Below are positions 8,800 to 17,655 of a stretch of DNA of 64,000 nt, one piece after another. Every line of letters starts with the position of its first letter. Positions within the stretch are counted from its first letter, which is position 1. The stretch is from Cellulomonas fimi (GTDB lineage: Bacteria; Actinomycetota; Actinomycetes; Actinomycetales; Cellulomonadaceae). The stretch spans positions 124,001 through 188,000 of the forward strand of contig NZ_JAPESW010000002.1 in assembly GCF_028527925.1 (NCBI RefSeq). The letters are read 5' to 3'. The translations under genes and the position numbers were made by a program. Under the pieces are notes generated by a model. The model made no database searches, was not told the DNA's origin, and saw nothing but the letters and a program-made list of their open reading frames with translations.

Positions 8800-9360
8800 T
8801 CACAGCTCGCGGCGGACGATCACGCGCGGACGGCCCCCCGACCGCCCCGACGTGGGCGCGACGACCTCGAACCCGCCCGCCTCGAACAGCTCGACGCTAC
8901 CGACGTAGCCCGAGATGAGGTCGACGCGGCTGCCGCCCGCCTCGATCGGGTAGCCCTCGACGACCTCGGCACCGTGCGCCCGCGCGTGCTCCACGGCTCC
9001 GTCCAGCAGGACGTGCATCAGCCCGCGCTTGCGGAACGGCGGCCGGACGACGAAGCAGACGACGCTCCACGGGTCGCGGTCGTCGACGAACGGGATCGTC
9101 CGCGAGCGCATCAGCCGCTTGTACGAGGAGCGCGGCGCGACCGAGCACCACCCCGCGGGCTCGTCGTCGACGTAGACGAGGACGCCGGGACCCGGGTCGG
9201 TCGCGCACTGCTGCCGCATGTAGTCGGCACGCTGGTCGTTGGGCACAGACGAGTCGCGGTACGCCGTGCACCAGCAGCCGCCCGCCGTCGGGCTCTTCGT
9301 GCCGACGACCAGGCGGAAGTCGTCGAAGCGCCCGTGCGCGGGGCGGACGTCGGTCGTCAT
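8800..9360 (-). CDS. GNAT-family N-acetyltransferase
   Basis: This 186-residue protein has a complete GNAT fold. The acetyl-CoA loop is seen as FRKRGLMHVLLDGAVEHA (a variant of the R/Q-x-x-G-x-G/A signature) after the strand VVCFVVRP. The N-terminal region GGCWCTAYRDSS has two close cysteines. The substrate cannot be inferred. The gene is convergent with the LAL regulator, with only 16 bases between the stops. The ATG at 9360 is the clear start; upstream is the tandem-repeat region at 9381-9530. Confidence 0.85.
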   Translation of the reverse strand: MTTDVRPAHGRFDDFRLVVGTKSPTAGGCWCTAYRDSSVPNDQRADYMRQQCATDPGPGVLVYVDDEPAGWCSVAPRSSYKRLMRSRTIPFVDDRDPWSVVCFVVRPPFRKRGLMHVLLDGAVEHARAHGAEVVEGYPIEAGGSRVDLISGYVGSVELFEAGGFEVVAPTSGRSGGRPRVIVRREL

Positions 9361-9380
9361 CGCCCCAGGGTAGGGACGGG

Positions 9381-9530
9381 GTCCGACGCACGCCCACGCG
9401 CCGGTCGGCACGAGGTCCGACGCACGCCTGCGGGCGGTGCCGCTCGGTACGGGGTCCGGCGCACGCGCACGGGCGGGGCCGGTCGATTGGGGTCCGGCGC
9501 GCGCCGACGGGCGGTGCCGTCCCCTCCGGC
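9381..9530. repeat. Four-copy degenerate tandem repeat, 34-39 bp unit
   Basis: Units begin GTCCGACGCACGC or GTCCGGCGCACGC at 9381, 9415, 9454 and 9492, each followed by a CGGGCGG-type stretch. Spacings are 34, 39 and 38 bases. The repeat fills the gap between the GNAT and the HtrA-type protease, both on the minus strand. It could be a transcription-stop or protein-binding array, or simply slipped repeats. Confidence 0.7.
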
Positions 9531-9575
9531 GGCACCGCCCGTCCTCCCCCGCCGATCGGCGTCGGTCGTCTCCGG

Positions 9576-11207
9576 TCAGCCGACCGGCCCCTGCGCGAGC
9601 GTGACCGCCGCCTGCGTCGAGGTGCCCGTCGCGGCGGAGGTCCACGTGAGCGTGACCGTGTCGCCCGGCTCGTGGCCCGCGAGCGCGGCCGTGAGCGCGT
9701 CGGCGCCGGTCACGGCCGTGCCGTCGACCGCCGTGATGACGTCGCCCGCCGCGAGCCCGGCCGTGGCGGCGGGGGTCCCGTCGAGGACGCCCGCGACGCG
9801 CGCGCCCGTGCCGTCGTCGGTCCCGAGCCCGATCCCGAGGAACGCCGGGTAGCCCAGGACGACGCCGTCGCCCTCGTGCCCGGCCTCGATCTGCTGCACC
9901 ACCGCGACCGCGTCGACGATGTCGATCGCGTACGCGACCGTCGCCGTGCCGCCGACCGACGCGGCCGTCGTCATGCCCACGACCTCGCCCTCGTCGTCCA
10001 GGACCGGCCCGCCCGAGTCGCCGCCGACGACGGCCGCCGAGAACTCCAGCAGCCCGCTCAGCGTCTCGGAGCTGCCAGACGACGACGTCGACGCCGTCAT
10101 GGTCTCGTCCGTGCCGGTGACCGCACCCGACGCGGCCACGAGGTCGCCCGTGCCCTCGGCGTTGCCGACCGCCGTGACCGTGTCGCCGACCTGCGCGCCA
10201 CCGTCGTCGTCGAGGGTGACCGTCGCGAGCCCTGACGCGTCCGTGAGCTGCAGGAGCGCGACGTCGGCGGACGCGTCGTAGCCGACGACGGTCGCCTCGT
10301 ACGTCCGCCCCGTCGACTCGACGGTGACGCTGATGGAGGTCGCGCCCTCGACGACGTGGTGGTTCGTCAGGACGAGACCGTCGGTCGTCAGCACCATGCC
10401 GGTGCCCGCCGACTCGCCGCCCTGGTAGCCGAGCGTGCTGCTGATCGTCACGACGCCGACCTGCTGCGCGTCGCTCGCCGGGGTCGCCGTCTGCGCGCTC
10501 GTCGTGCCCGTGCCGCTGCTGTCGTCGCTCGCTCCCGGGCCCGTGCGACCACCGGGTGCCTGGCGGTCCGGCAGGTCGGGGATGGCCGGTCGCTCGCCGT
10601 CCGACCAGGGCCGCGGCGGCCACTCGGCGTCGGACACCTCGGTGCGGTCGTGCCTGTCGAGCACGCTCGTGATCCCCCACGCGGTGCCTCCGCCGAGCAC
10701 CAGACCGAGCGCGAGCGCGCCCGCGACCACGCCGGCGGCGGCCCCGCGGCGGACGGTGAGCGGCGGCCTGGGCGACCGCGGCTGGCCGGGCGCAGCAGCG
10801 CTCGGCGAGCGGAACGGCCCGAAGCTCGCACCCGGCGGGTACGGACCGGTCGGAGCCGCGCCCGGGACGGTCGGGTAGCCCGCGGCTACGGGCACCGCGC
10901 CGGGTACGCCGGCCGGGTCGCCTGGCCCCGGGGCGGGTGCACCCGCCGGAGCGACCGGCGCAGCGGCAGCTCCACCGGCCGGAGCGACCGGTGCGGCGGC
11001 CGGTGACGCCGCCGGAACGGCGTGATGCTGCGGCAGCGCCACCGTCGGCGTCGGCTGGTCGTCCGTGCGAGTGGGGCTGGCGGGCTGGGCCGTCGCGTCG
11101 GTCCTGTCGGGAGCAGCGCCGTCCGTCGTGGGCTGCCCGCTCGCGTCCTGCGTCGGGTGGGGCGTCTCGTCCCCGGGCGTGCCGCCGGTGCGGGTCGTGT
11201 CGTCCAT
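9576..11207 (-). CDS. Membrane-anchored HtrA-like serine protease with PDZ domain
   Basis: This is a 543-residue trypsin-like protease of the S1C (DegP/HtrA, PepD-like) group. Residues 1 to about 150 are Pro/Ala/Thr-rich cytoplasmic sequence. One membrane segment follows (AAGVVAGALALGLVLGGG). The extracytoplasmic protease shows the triad: His in LTNHHVV, Asp in ASADVALLQL, Ser in GGDSGGP. A C-terminal PDZ domain (AGVLDGTPAATAGLAAGD) regulates activity or binds misfolded proteins. It probably does envelope quality control. The gene is divergent from the ESX-like/toxin group across about 270 bp, which holds no other convincing gene. Confidence 0.92.
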   Translation of the reverse strand: MDDTTRTGGTPGDETPHPTQDASGQPTTDGAAPDRTDATAQPASPTRTDDQPTPTVALPQHHAVPAASPAAAPVAPAGGAAAAPVAPAGAPAPGPGDPAGVPGAVPVAAGYPTVPGAAPTGPYPPGASFGPFRSPSAAAPGQPRSPRPPLTVRRGAAAGVVAGALALGLVLGGGTAWGITSVLDRHDRTEVSDAEWPPRPWSDGERPAIPDLPDRQAPGGRTGPGASDDSSGTGTTSAQTATPASDAQQVGVVTISSTLGYQGGESAGTGMVLTTDGLVLTNHHVVEGATSISVTVESTGRTYEATVVGYDASADVALLQLTDASGLATVTLDDDGGAQVGDTVTAVGNAEGTGDLVAASGAVTGTDETMTASTSSSGSSETLSGLLEFSAAVVGGDSGGPVLDDEGEVVGMTTAASVGGTATVAYAIDIVDAVAVVQQIEAGHEGDGVVLGYPAFLGIGLGTDDGTGARVAGVLDGTPAATAGLAAGDVITAVDGTAVTGADALTAALAGHEPGDTVTLTWTSAATGTSTQAAVTLAQGPVG

Positions 11208-11477
11208 CGTGTCCTCCTCGGCTCACGCGTCGTTCGTCGTCGAGGACCACACAACGCCGCGAACCCGGACGGGCACTGGAGCACACCCGTGCGCCACCTG
11301 TGAGACGTGGGCCTGTGCACAACTCCGACGCCGACGGGCGGGACTCGGGCACGCTCGGCGCTCGACAGGACCACGACCCTCCCCCGACCGGGCGGGGCCG
11401 GACGCAGGGGGCGCGATGCGGACGACGCGAGGCACGACGACCGACGTCACGGTCACGACGACCGCGAGGCGCGGCCG

Positions 11478-11801
11478 ATGACCGGGTGGCAGATAGACCC
11501 TGCGGGCGTGACCGGGGTGCTGGAGCGCGTGGACTCCGCGTCGACCGACCTCGCCGTCGTCGCAGGCCGTGCCACCGACACGTGCGTCGAGATCATGGAC
11601 GCGGCCGGCGACGTCGTCATCGCGACCGAGCTCGTCGCCTTCGTCGAGACGTACACCGCACTCACCGCGGCGAACCTCGCGCGCGTCGCCGCCGTCGCGT
11701 CCGCGGCCGCGGAGGCCTCGGCGCTCTACCAGGCGGGCGACGAGCAGATGGCACGCGACACCCTGCGCACAGCCCAGACCGCCTGGGGCTGGACGTCGTG
11801 A
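11478..11801 (+). CDS. Small ESX-like (DUF6507-like) partner of the toxin
   Basis: A 107-residue, almost wholly helical protein starting MTGWQIDPAGVTGVLERVD and ending AQTAWGW. Size, N-terminal GW motif and alpha-helical Ala-rich core resemble the DUF6507 / WXG100-like proteins encoded ahead of type VII secretion toxins. Its stop overlaps the GTG of the polymorphic toxin (GTGA at 11798-11801), so the pair is co-translated; it may be a secretion partner or chaperone. A 21-codon leader frame at 11416-11481 also ends in an ATGA overlap with this start, but I do not call it a gene. The family assignment is by resemblance only. Confidence 0.65.
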   Translation: MTGWQIDPAGVTGVLERVDSASTDLAVVAGRATDTCVEIMDAAGDVVIATELVAFVETYTALTAANLARVAAVASAAAEASALYQAGDEQMARDTLRTAQTAWGWTS

Positions 11802-13270
11802 CGACCTACGCGGGCATCGACCCCGAGATGATCCCGGGCCGCGACCTGCGCCCCGACGCGCTGGAACGGCTGGCGGCGGACCTCGTCACCGCGTCACGCG
11901 GCGTACGCGCGGGCGGTGCCGACGTCGTCGACCGCTGGCGCGCCCTGGCCGCCGTCTACGACGCCCCGGAGGCGCCGACCCTCCTCGACGGCGTCCTCCC
12001 CGTCGAGCCCGCCACCGCCCGCTACGCCGACGGGCTCGGCCAGGTCGCCGCCGCGGTCCGCCAGTACGCCGACACCATCCGAACGCTCCAGCGCACCCTC
12101 GCCCGCCTCCGCAACGACGCCTACTCCTTCCACGCGCGAGCTGCGACGAGAGAGCGTTGGGACGACAACCAGCACCTCGTCGACGAGAACACCCGACTCG
12201 TGCACGAGGTCGGCGTCCAGCAGTCGCTGGTCGACGAGGCGGCTCGCGTCTGCGCGCTGCGCATCCGCGCGGCGACCCGCGGCGAGACCGCCCTCCGCGA
12301 GTGCACCCCCGACGGCCTCCACGTCTCCCGCGCGATGACGCTCCCGGCGGACGACCAGCCGTGGGGCCAGGTCGTCCGCCGCCACGACCCCTGCCCCAAG
12401 TCCGCCGCGGTCCAGATCAAGCGGTTCCTCTGGGACGGCATCGCCGTCGACAGCGTGTGGGGCGGCGTCGTCGGAACCGCCGGCCTCGTCGGCTTCGACG
12501 AGTCGTGGCACCACGACTGGTCGTACGCCGCGACATCGTGGGCGCTGATCGGCGACCTCTTCGGGTCAGGCGCTCGGGGCTCGGACGCACGCTACGTGGC
12601 GGCGAAGTCGCTGGTTGCGTGGGATCTGTGGGAGGACGACCCCGCCCGTGCCACAGGGACCATCGCGATGTTCCTGCTTCCTGGTTCCGGTGCAGCGGGT
12701 TCACTGCTGAAGGGCGCTCGCGCGACGACGGTGATGAGCCGCACCGGCTCCGTTCTCCACGACGCGACGCTGCCTGCGCGCATCCTTCCGCCCGCCAGGA
12801 CCACCTTGGCGATGGACGACATACCGTCCTCAGCGACAGTCGTCCTCGAGGCCGACGTTCCCGCACGTGACGACTTCGCGCTCGCAATGCTCCCGGACGG
12901 CACGTATCGCTCCCCGGCGGGGTTGCTCTTCGGACCTGATCCGGACACCCGCTTCGACTCGAGGGTCGACCACGTTCTCCACCATGCGGCCGACGTGCCG
13001 ACGAGGCCCGGTGCCCATGGTGTCTTCATCGTCGACCCGCTTCGGACGACGGACGAGGCGTGGAGGGCTGCACGCCGGGGGGATGCTGTGGTTCAGGTCC
13101 AGGGTCCCCGTACGGTCTACTTCGTGAACATGCAGCGTGACGTCGGGTTTGTCGGCGGGCAGAGCGGCGTTACGTCGGGGAATCCGCCCGTCTCCTACAT
13201 CAAGATCGTGACCGAGGGAGACCACGTGATCTCGTCCTATCCAGTCGCCGGCATCCCGATGGGGCGGTGA
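11798..13270 (+). CDS. Polymorphic toxin, ESX-like N-terminus and BECR-type RNase-like C-terminus
   Basis: This 490-residue protein has a helical WXG/LXG-like N-terminal region (1 to about 150). A conserved middle block follows, containing CPKSAAVQIKRFLWDGI and a later DLWEDDPARATG, both also present in the toxin at 38.6 kb. The C-terminal domain (about 365-490) has SRVDHVLHHA, GVFIVDP and a final YIKIVTEG..VISSYPV. That ending is typical of the Barnase/EndoU/ColicinE5/RelE RNase fold, where the last strand carries a YP motif. It is probably exported by a type VII system as an antibacterial toxin. The 90-residue gene downstream overlaps by GTGA and is the expected immunity protein. Type VII secretion genes are not in this window. 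Confidence 0.72.
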   Translation: MTTYAGIDPEMIPGRDLRPDALERLAADLVTASRGVRAGGADVVDRWRALAAVYDAPEAPTLLDGVLPVEPATARYADGLGQVAAAVRQYADTIRTLQRTLARLRNDAYSFHARAATRERWDDNQHLVDENTRLVHEVGVQQSLVDEAARVCALRIRAATRGETALRECTPDGLHVSRAMTLPADDQPWGQVVRRHDPCPKSAAVQIKRFLWDGIAVDSVWGGVVGTAGLVGFDESWHHDWSYAATSWALIGDLFGSGARGSDARYVAAKSLVAWDLWEDDPARATGTIAMFLLPGSGAAGSLLKGARATTVMSRTGSVLHDATLPARILPPARTTLAMDDIPSSATVVLEADVPARDDFALAMLPDGTYRSPAGLLFGPDPDTRFDSRVDHVLHHAADVPTRPGAHGVFIVDPLRTTDEAWRAARRGDAVVQVQGPRTVYFVNMQRDVGFVGGQSGVTSGNPPVSYIKIVTEGDHVISSYPVAGIPMGR

Positions 13271-13539
13271 AGGTGATCTGGCTCGCTGAGTGCCCCAACG
13301 ATGACCAGGGACTCGTGTGTCCGCTCGTGACGTCGAGCGGTCGCGTCATCCTCTTCTGCGACAGCGGGGGCGAGGCATGGCTCGACCCCGCCTCGGTCTC
13401 CGAGGAGTCGGCGATCTACCCGTGGCAGCCCGACTGGAGGGTGACGGACGGGGTTTCCGTCATGCCCGGTACGACACGATGGGCTGATGCCCGCGACCTG
13501 CCCGACGCGTGGCGAACCTTCACGTGGCACGACGCATGA
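13267..13539 (+). CDS. Candidate immunity protein to the BECR-type toxin
   Basis: A small 90-residue soluble acidic protein, starting VKVIWLAECPNDDQG and rich in Trp and Asp. I do not recognise its family. Position is the argument: its GTG overlaps the toxin stop by four bases, the usual arrangement for an immunity gene, and it has no signal peptide, as expected for a cytoplasmic inhibitor of an RNase. The frame fits tightly between the toxin and the next gene. Confidence 0.65.
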   Translation: MKVIWLAECPNDDQGLVCPLVTSSGRVILFCDSGGEAWLDPASVSEESAIYPWQPDWRVTDGVSVMPGTTRWADARDLPDAWRTFTWHDA

Positions 13540-13639
13540 GCCGACCTCGACGCGATAGATGAGCGCGTCGTGCTGACCTCGTTACCGCGGTCGGCCTCGT
13601 GGGCGCGGCGGTTCACGAGGTAGGAGCAGCGAGACCGGC

Positions 13640-13939
13640 ATGGGTTGGGGAACGATCGACGGCAGGAACGAGACCTGGTGGGAGGCCCGGAACGGGCTGT
13701 TCTTCTGGCTGCTCGAGAAGATCGCCGAGTCAGCGGAGAGCGAGGACGTGCGACGCCTCGCGCGCGAGCACGCCGACGCGGGCGTGCCATGGCTCGACCT
13801 CACCGAGTTCTCGCCCGCCGAGCAGGACGCCGTCATCGCGCTCCTCCACACCATGACGGAGGTCGGCCGACGGGAGCTCCCGGCTGAGCACCACGACATC
13901 ACCCTGCCCAAGCTCGAGGAGCTGAAGAACCTGGAATGA
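13640..13939 (+). CDS. Small hypothetical protein, possibly a second immunity gene
   Basis: A 99-residue protein, MGWGTIDGRNETWWEARNG then a helical Glu/Ala-rich body, ending in LPKLEELKNLE. No family is recognised. It lies 100 bp beyond the candidate immunity gene on the same strand, with GGAG about 14 bases before the ATG. Toxin loci often carry trailing immunity or orphan genes, so a role in self-protection is plausible but unproven. Confidence 0.6.
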   Translation: MGWGTIDGRNETWWEARNGLFFWLLEKIAESAESEDVRRLAREHADAGVPWLDLTEFSPAEQDAVIALLHTMTEVGRRELPAEHHDITLPKLEELKNLE

Positions 13940-14081
13940 CCGGCGCAGGTTCGAGCGAGCGTGCCTTCTGCTCCGCGATGGGCCTGCGCGGGTGAGGATC
14001 GGCATGTCGCACGTCGCACTCCTCCCGGGGTGAACTAGCGTCCCGACGTCCCGTCTCGTGCACGCCCCCGGAGGAAGACGG

Positions 14082-14879
14082 ATGCCCGTCGGGAGCTTCG
14101 ACGATCTCAGCGCCGCCCTGCTGGAGGCGGTCCGCGCCCATCCTTCGGCGGTCGGCCTGGTGCTGCTCGGGTCGGCGGCGCGGTCCGAGGCCGCACGTCG
14201 TGACGAGTGGTCGGACCACGACTTCTTCGTCATCGCCGCGGACGGCAAGGGCGACGAGGTGCGGGACGTCCGCGCGTGGCTGCCGGACGCCCATCGGATC
14301 GTGTCCGTCGCGCGTGAGGGCGCGATCGGGTTCGCGGTGCTCTACGACGACGGGCACCTCATGGAGTTCGCTGCGGCGACGGGCGCTGAGCTCGGCGGCG
14401 CGGTGCTCGTGCACCACGACGTCGTCCTCGACGGCGACGGGACGCTCGCGGCGATGGTCGAGGCGGCGGACCGTCGGGCGGCGGCGGAGCCCGAGGCGGA
14501 CCCTGCGAACGACACGGCCCTCGCGCTGGTGAAGCTCATGGTGGGCGTCGGTCGTGCCCGTCGGGGGGAGGTGCTGAGCGGCGGTGAGATGGTGCGCCAG
14601 TGGGCGGTGAAGCACCTCGTGCTGGCGATCCGCGCCCGCATCCCGACGCAGGTGACGACTCGGGAGTCCATCGACCCCTCGCGCCGGTTCGAGAAGGCCT
14701 ACCCGGAGATCGGCGCTCGGTTGACGGCCGCGCTCGCGTCGCCCGTGGAGGAGGCAGCGCGCGGGCTGCACGCGCTCGCGCGCGACGTGCTCGAACCCGG
14801 CTGGGACGCGTTCCCGTCGCGGGCGGCGGACGTCGTGGCGGCGCGACTCGGCTGGGATGCCGCGTCGACGCGACGGTGA
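14082..14879 (+). CDS. Nucleotidyltransferase-fold protein (aminoglycoside adenylyltransferase-like)
   Basis: A 265-residue protein with the polymerase-beta-like nucleotidyltransferase signature LLGSAARSE..WSDHDFFV (GS followed by DxD) near residue 28-52, and a third carboxylate candidate in HLMEFAA. The C-terminal half is helical, as in ANT(6)- or lincosamide-type enzymes. A resistance role cannot be claimed; many such proteins have unknown substrates. The ATG at 14082 is preferred because GGAGGA lies seven bases upstream; an in-frame GTG at 14058 has no such site. It lies upstream of the DNA ligase gene on the same strand. Confidence 0.75.
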   Translation: MPVGSFDDLSAALLEAVRAHPSAVGLVLLGSAARSEAARRDEWSDHDFFVIAADGKGDEVRDVRAWLPDAHRIVSVAREGAIGFAVLYDDGHLMEFAAATGAELGGAVLVHHDVVLDGDGTLAAMVEAADRRAAAEPEADPANDTALALVKLMVGVGRARRGEVLSGGEMVRQWAVKHLVLAIRARIPTQVTTRESIDPSRRFEKAYPEIGARLTAALASPVEEAARGLHALARDVLEPGWDAFPSRAADVVAARLGWDAASTRR

Positions 14880-14928
14880 CCGGCACGTTCGACCGGCCGG
14901 TGTGGGCGGGGACGGGCACGATGGGCGC

Positions 14929-15993
14929 ATGCGCCTGCCCGTGATGCCACCCGTCGCGCCGATGCTCGCGAAGTCCGTCCCGACGATCCCCGACGTCGGC
15001 CACGTGGAGCCGAAGTGGGACGGGTTCCGGACGATCGTGTTCCGCGACGGTGACGAGGTCGAGCTCGGCAGCCGCAACGAGAAGCCGATGACGCGCTACT
15101 TCCCCGAGCTCGTGGAAGCGATCAAGGCGAACACGCCGGAACGCTGCGTGCTGGACGGGGAGATCGTCGTCGTCACGGGCGACCGGCTGGACTTCGACGC
15201 GCTGCAGCAGCGCATCCACCCGGCCGCGAGCCGCGTGAAGCTGCTGAGCGGCACGACTCCCGCGAGCTTCGTCGCGTTCGACCTGCTGGCGCTCGGCGAC
15301 GAGGATTACACGCAGCGCCCCTTCCGCGACAGGCGCGCGGCGCTCGTCGACGCGCTGAAGGACGCGCACGACCCTGTGTTCGTGACGCCCGCGACGGGCG
15401 ACATGGCGGAGGCGCAGGACTGGTTCACGAGGTTCGAGGGTGCGGGACTCGACGGGGTCGTCGCGAAGCCGCTCGACGGCACGTACCAGCCGGACAAGCG
15501 CGCGATGTTCAAGATCAAGCACGAGCGGACGGCGGACTGCGTGGTGGCGGGGTTCCGCTGGCACAAGTCCGGCGACGTCGTGGGGTCGCTGCTCCTGGGC
15601 CTGTACAACGAGGCGGGCGACCTGCAGCACGTGGGCGTCAGCGCGTCGTTCCCGATGGCACGCCGCAAGACGCTGCTCGACGATCTGGCCCCCTACCGGA
15701 ACGTGTCGCTCGCCGAGCACCCCTGGGGTCGGTGGGCAGACGCCGAGGCGCACGCGGGCAACCGGCTGCCAGGAGCGGTGAGCCGCTGGAACGCGACGAA
15801 GGACCTGTCGTTCGTGCCGCTGTCGCCGGAGCTCGTGGTCGAGGTCGCGTACGACCACATGGAGGGCGACCGGTTCCGGCACACCGCGCAGTTCCGCCGG
15901 TGGCGCCCGGACCGGGACCCCGAGTCGTGCACGTACGCGCAGCTCGAGACGCCGGTGACGTTCGACCTCGCGGACATCCTCAGGTCCCGCTGA
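14929..15993 (+). CDS. ligC: ATP-dependent DNA ligase, LigC type
   Basis: A 354-residue ligase. The nucleotidyl-transfer motif I, EPKWDGFR, holds the AMP-accepting Lys near residue 26. Motif III/IV regions are VLDGEIVV and LDGVVAKP, and motif V is MFKIKHERTADCVV. The C-terminal OB-fold follows. The length and lack of polymerase or nuclease domains match actinobacterial LigC, an accessory repair ligase related to the NHEJ LigD. No Ku gene is nearby. The ATG at 14929 is chosen over upstream in-frame codons because it starts the usual MxLPV..PPMLA N-terminus. Confidence 0.92.
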   Translation: MRLPVMPPVAPMLAKSVPTIPDVGHVEPKWDGFRTIVFRDGDEVELGSRNEKPMTRYFPELVEAIKANTPERCVLDGEIVVVTGDRLDFDALQQRIHPAASRVKLLSGTTPASFVAFDLLALGDEDYTQRPFRDRRAALVDALKDAHDPVFVTPATGDMAEAQDWFTRFEGAGLDGVVAKPLDGTYQPDKRAMFKIKHERTADCVVAGFRWHKSGDVVGSLLLGLYNEAGDLQHVGVSASFPMARRKTLLDDLAPYRNVSLAEHPWGRWADAEAHAGNRLPGAVSRWNATKDLSFVPLSPELVVEVAYDHMEGDRFRHTAQFRRWRPDRDPESCTYAQLETPVTFDLADILRSR

Positions 15994-16038
15994 CAGTCGG
16001 CGATCCGCCGCCGCACGCCGGCAGCAAGGGTGCACGGG

Positions 16039-16791
16039 TCAGCGGGCGAGGCGGCGGACGGCGTCGAGGACCACGTCGGGCAGGCGCGGGTCGGCGAGGA
16101 CGCGGAAGTGTCCGGGGGTCCGGAGCTCGACGTTCTGCGCGCCGGCGAGCATCGACCCCTCCGGCACGTGGGGGTCCCAGCGTGAGAAGACAGACACGAT
16201 GCGCTCGTCGACGTCGACGACGCGCGCGAGCCCGACGATGTCCGGGTGGTCGGGCCGGAAGATCCGGATGGCCCGCAGCGGGAGGAGCCGGGCGAGCCGC
16301 GACCCGGCGAACGGCGTGGCGACGGCGACGACCCCGCACACCCGGTCGGCGACGGCGGGCTCGCTCAGCAGCCGCTTGCCGACGAGACCGCCCTTGGAGT
16401 GCGCGACCACGACGACGTCGCGCAGGTCACGCTCGAGGATCAGCTCGGCGACGACCCGGGCCGCCTCCGCGAGGTCCTGCACGTGGTAGCCGAGCCCGGG
16501 CACGACGTGCACCGGGTGCCCGGCCTCGAAGAGTCGCTGGGCGAGCGGCTGGAGGAAGGGCCAGGGCTCCATCACGCCGGGCACGAGGACGACGTCGGGT
16601 GCGACAGGGCTCGACGGGGTCAGGTAGCGGTCCGGCTCGCCGGGTCGCAGCACACCGAGCACCTGGTACCAGCCCGCGTAGAGGTAGTCCGCGACCCGCC
16701 ACCAGCTGCGACGGGCCGCGTCGCCGGGTACGGCCCGTCCGACGGCGTCACGGCCGCCGGCGTCGTCGTCCTGCGCCGGCGCGTCGCTCAC
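16039..16791 (-). CDS. Alpha/beta hydrolase, lipase-like
   Basis: A 250-residue hydrolase with the nucleophile elbow VVVAHSKGGLVGK, preceded by strands VVLVPGVME and VHVVPGLGYHV. C-terminal GHFRVLAD supplies a catalytic His candidate. It resembles lipase/PGAP1-like esterases; the substrate is unknown. The first 30 residues are polar and contain no signal peptide. The GTG overlaps the stop of the preceding hydrolase gene (GTGA), so the two are coupled. Confidence 0.82.
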   Translation of the reverse strand: MSDAPAQDDDAGGRDAVGRAVPGDAARRSWWRVADYLYAGWYQVLGVLRPGEPDRYLTPSSPVAPDVVLVPGVMEPWPFLQPLAQRLFEAGHPVHVVPGLGYHVQDLAEAARVVAELILERDLRDVVVVAHSKGGLVGKRLLSEPAVADRVCGVVAVATPFAGSRLARLLPLRAIRIFRPDHPDIVGLARVVDVDERIVSVFSRWDPHVPEGSMLAGAQNVELRTPGHFRVLADPRLPDVVLDAVRRLAR

Positions 16792-17573
16792 GGACCCACC
16801 CAGCGGACGCCCGCGGGCGACCCGCCGCGGCACAGCTCGGCGACGACGTCCGGGTGCGAGTACTGGACGACGTGCGCGGCGCCGGGGACCACGACGGCGC
16901 GGCCGTCGGGTGCGATCCGGGCGAGGCGCTCGACCCAGCCGTCGGACGCGACGCGGTCCTGCTCGCCGCGCACGACGAGGACGGGGCACCGCACCGCGGC
17001 CACGGCGGTCTCCGTCGGGAAGCCGAGCATGTGCGGCAGCTGCCGGGCGTACCAGCGCACGCCGGCGCGGGCGTAGTCGCTGAAGACGATCGCGTTGGCG
17101 CGCAGCGGCTCGTGCGGCGTGTCGCGGACGAGGCGCACGGCTTGGGCGACCGCGGAGCGGGCGTCGGACTCGACGACCGGCCCGAGCAGGACGACGCGCT
17201 CCGCGACGGCGGGGTGGCGCCGGGCGACCTCGGTCACGACCTGCGCACCCATGGAGTGCCCGACGAGCACCGCACGGTCGACGCCTCGGGCGGCGAGCTG
17301 CTCGACGAGCCCGTCCGCGAGCTTGGCGATCGTGGGCGCGTGGTCGGCACGGGGCGAGCGGCCGAACCCTGGCAGGTCGGGGACGAGGACGAGCCCACCG
17401 CTGCCCGGCGCTCCGGCAGGCGGGCGTGCGAGCGACCGGGCGAGGGGGCGGAAGTATCGCGCCGAGGCGCCGATGCCGTGCACGAGGACGTGCGTGGTGG
17501 TGCCGCGTCCGGTGCCGTGCTCCTCGACCGCCCAGTCGGGGGCCGCGGCGGTGCGGGCGGCGCTGCTGGTCAT
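16788..17573 (-). CDS. Alpha/beta fold hydrolase
   Basis: A 261-residue hydrolase. The oxyanion strand is HVLVHGIGAS, the nucleophile elbow VLVGHSMGAQ, the acid VVRGEQDRV and the His GAAHVVQYSHP, so the triad is complete. This is the general esterase/haloperoxidase-like pattern. It lies downstream of smpB with an 82-bp gap and is followed directly by a second hydrolase. The ATG at 17573 has GGAGG right against it, closer than ideal, so the true start could differ slightly. Confidence 0.85.
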   Translation of the reverse strand: MTSSAARTAAAPDWAVEEHGTGRGTTTHVLVHGIGASARYFRPLARSLARPPAGAPGSGGLVLVPDLPGFGRSPRADHAPTIAKLADGLVEQLAARGVDRAVLVGHSMGAQVVTEVARRHPAVAERVVLLGPVVESDARSAVAQAVRLVRDTPHEPLRANAIVFSDYARAGVRWYARQLPHMLGFPTETAVAAVRCPVLVVRGEQDRVASDGWVERLARIAPDGRAVVVPGAAHVVQYSHPDVVAELCRGGSPAGVRWVGP

Positions 17574-17655
17574 CCTCCGATCGTCGCCGTCGGCGGCACG
17601 TGGCGCACGGTGAGCGGCACGGATCACACCCGTCGGCGACGCGACCGGGCGCCCG

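Noticed and set aside
11416-11481. 21-codon frame ending in an ATGA overlap with the ESX-like gene
   Set aside because: Composition is low-complexity (Thr/Arg), the ribosome site is poor, and such overlaps arise easily; kept only as a note.
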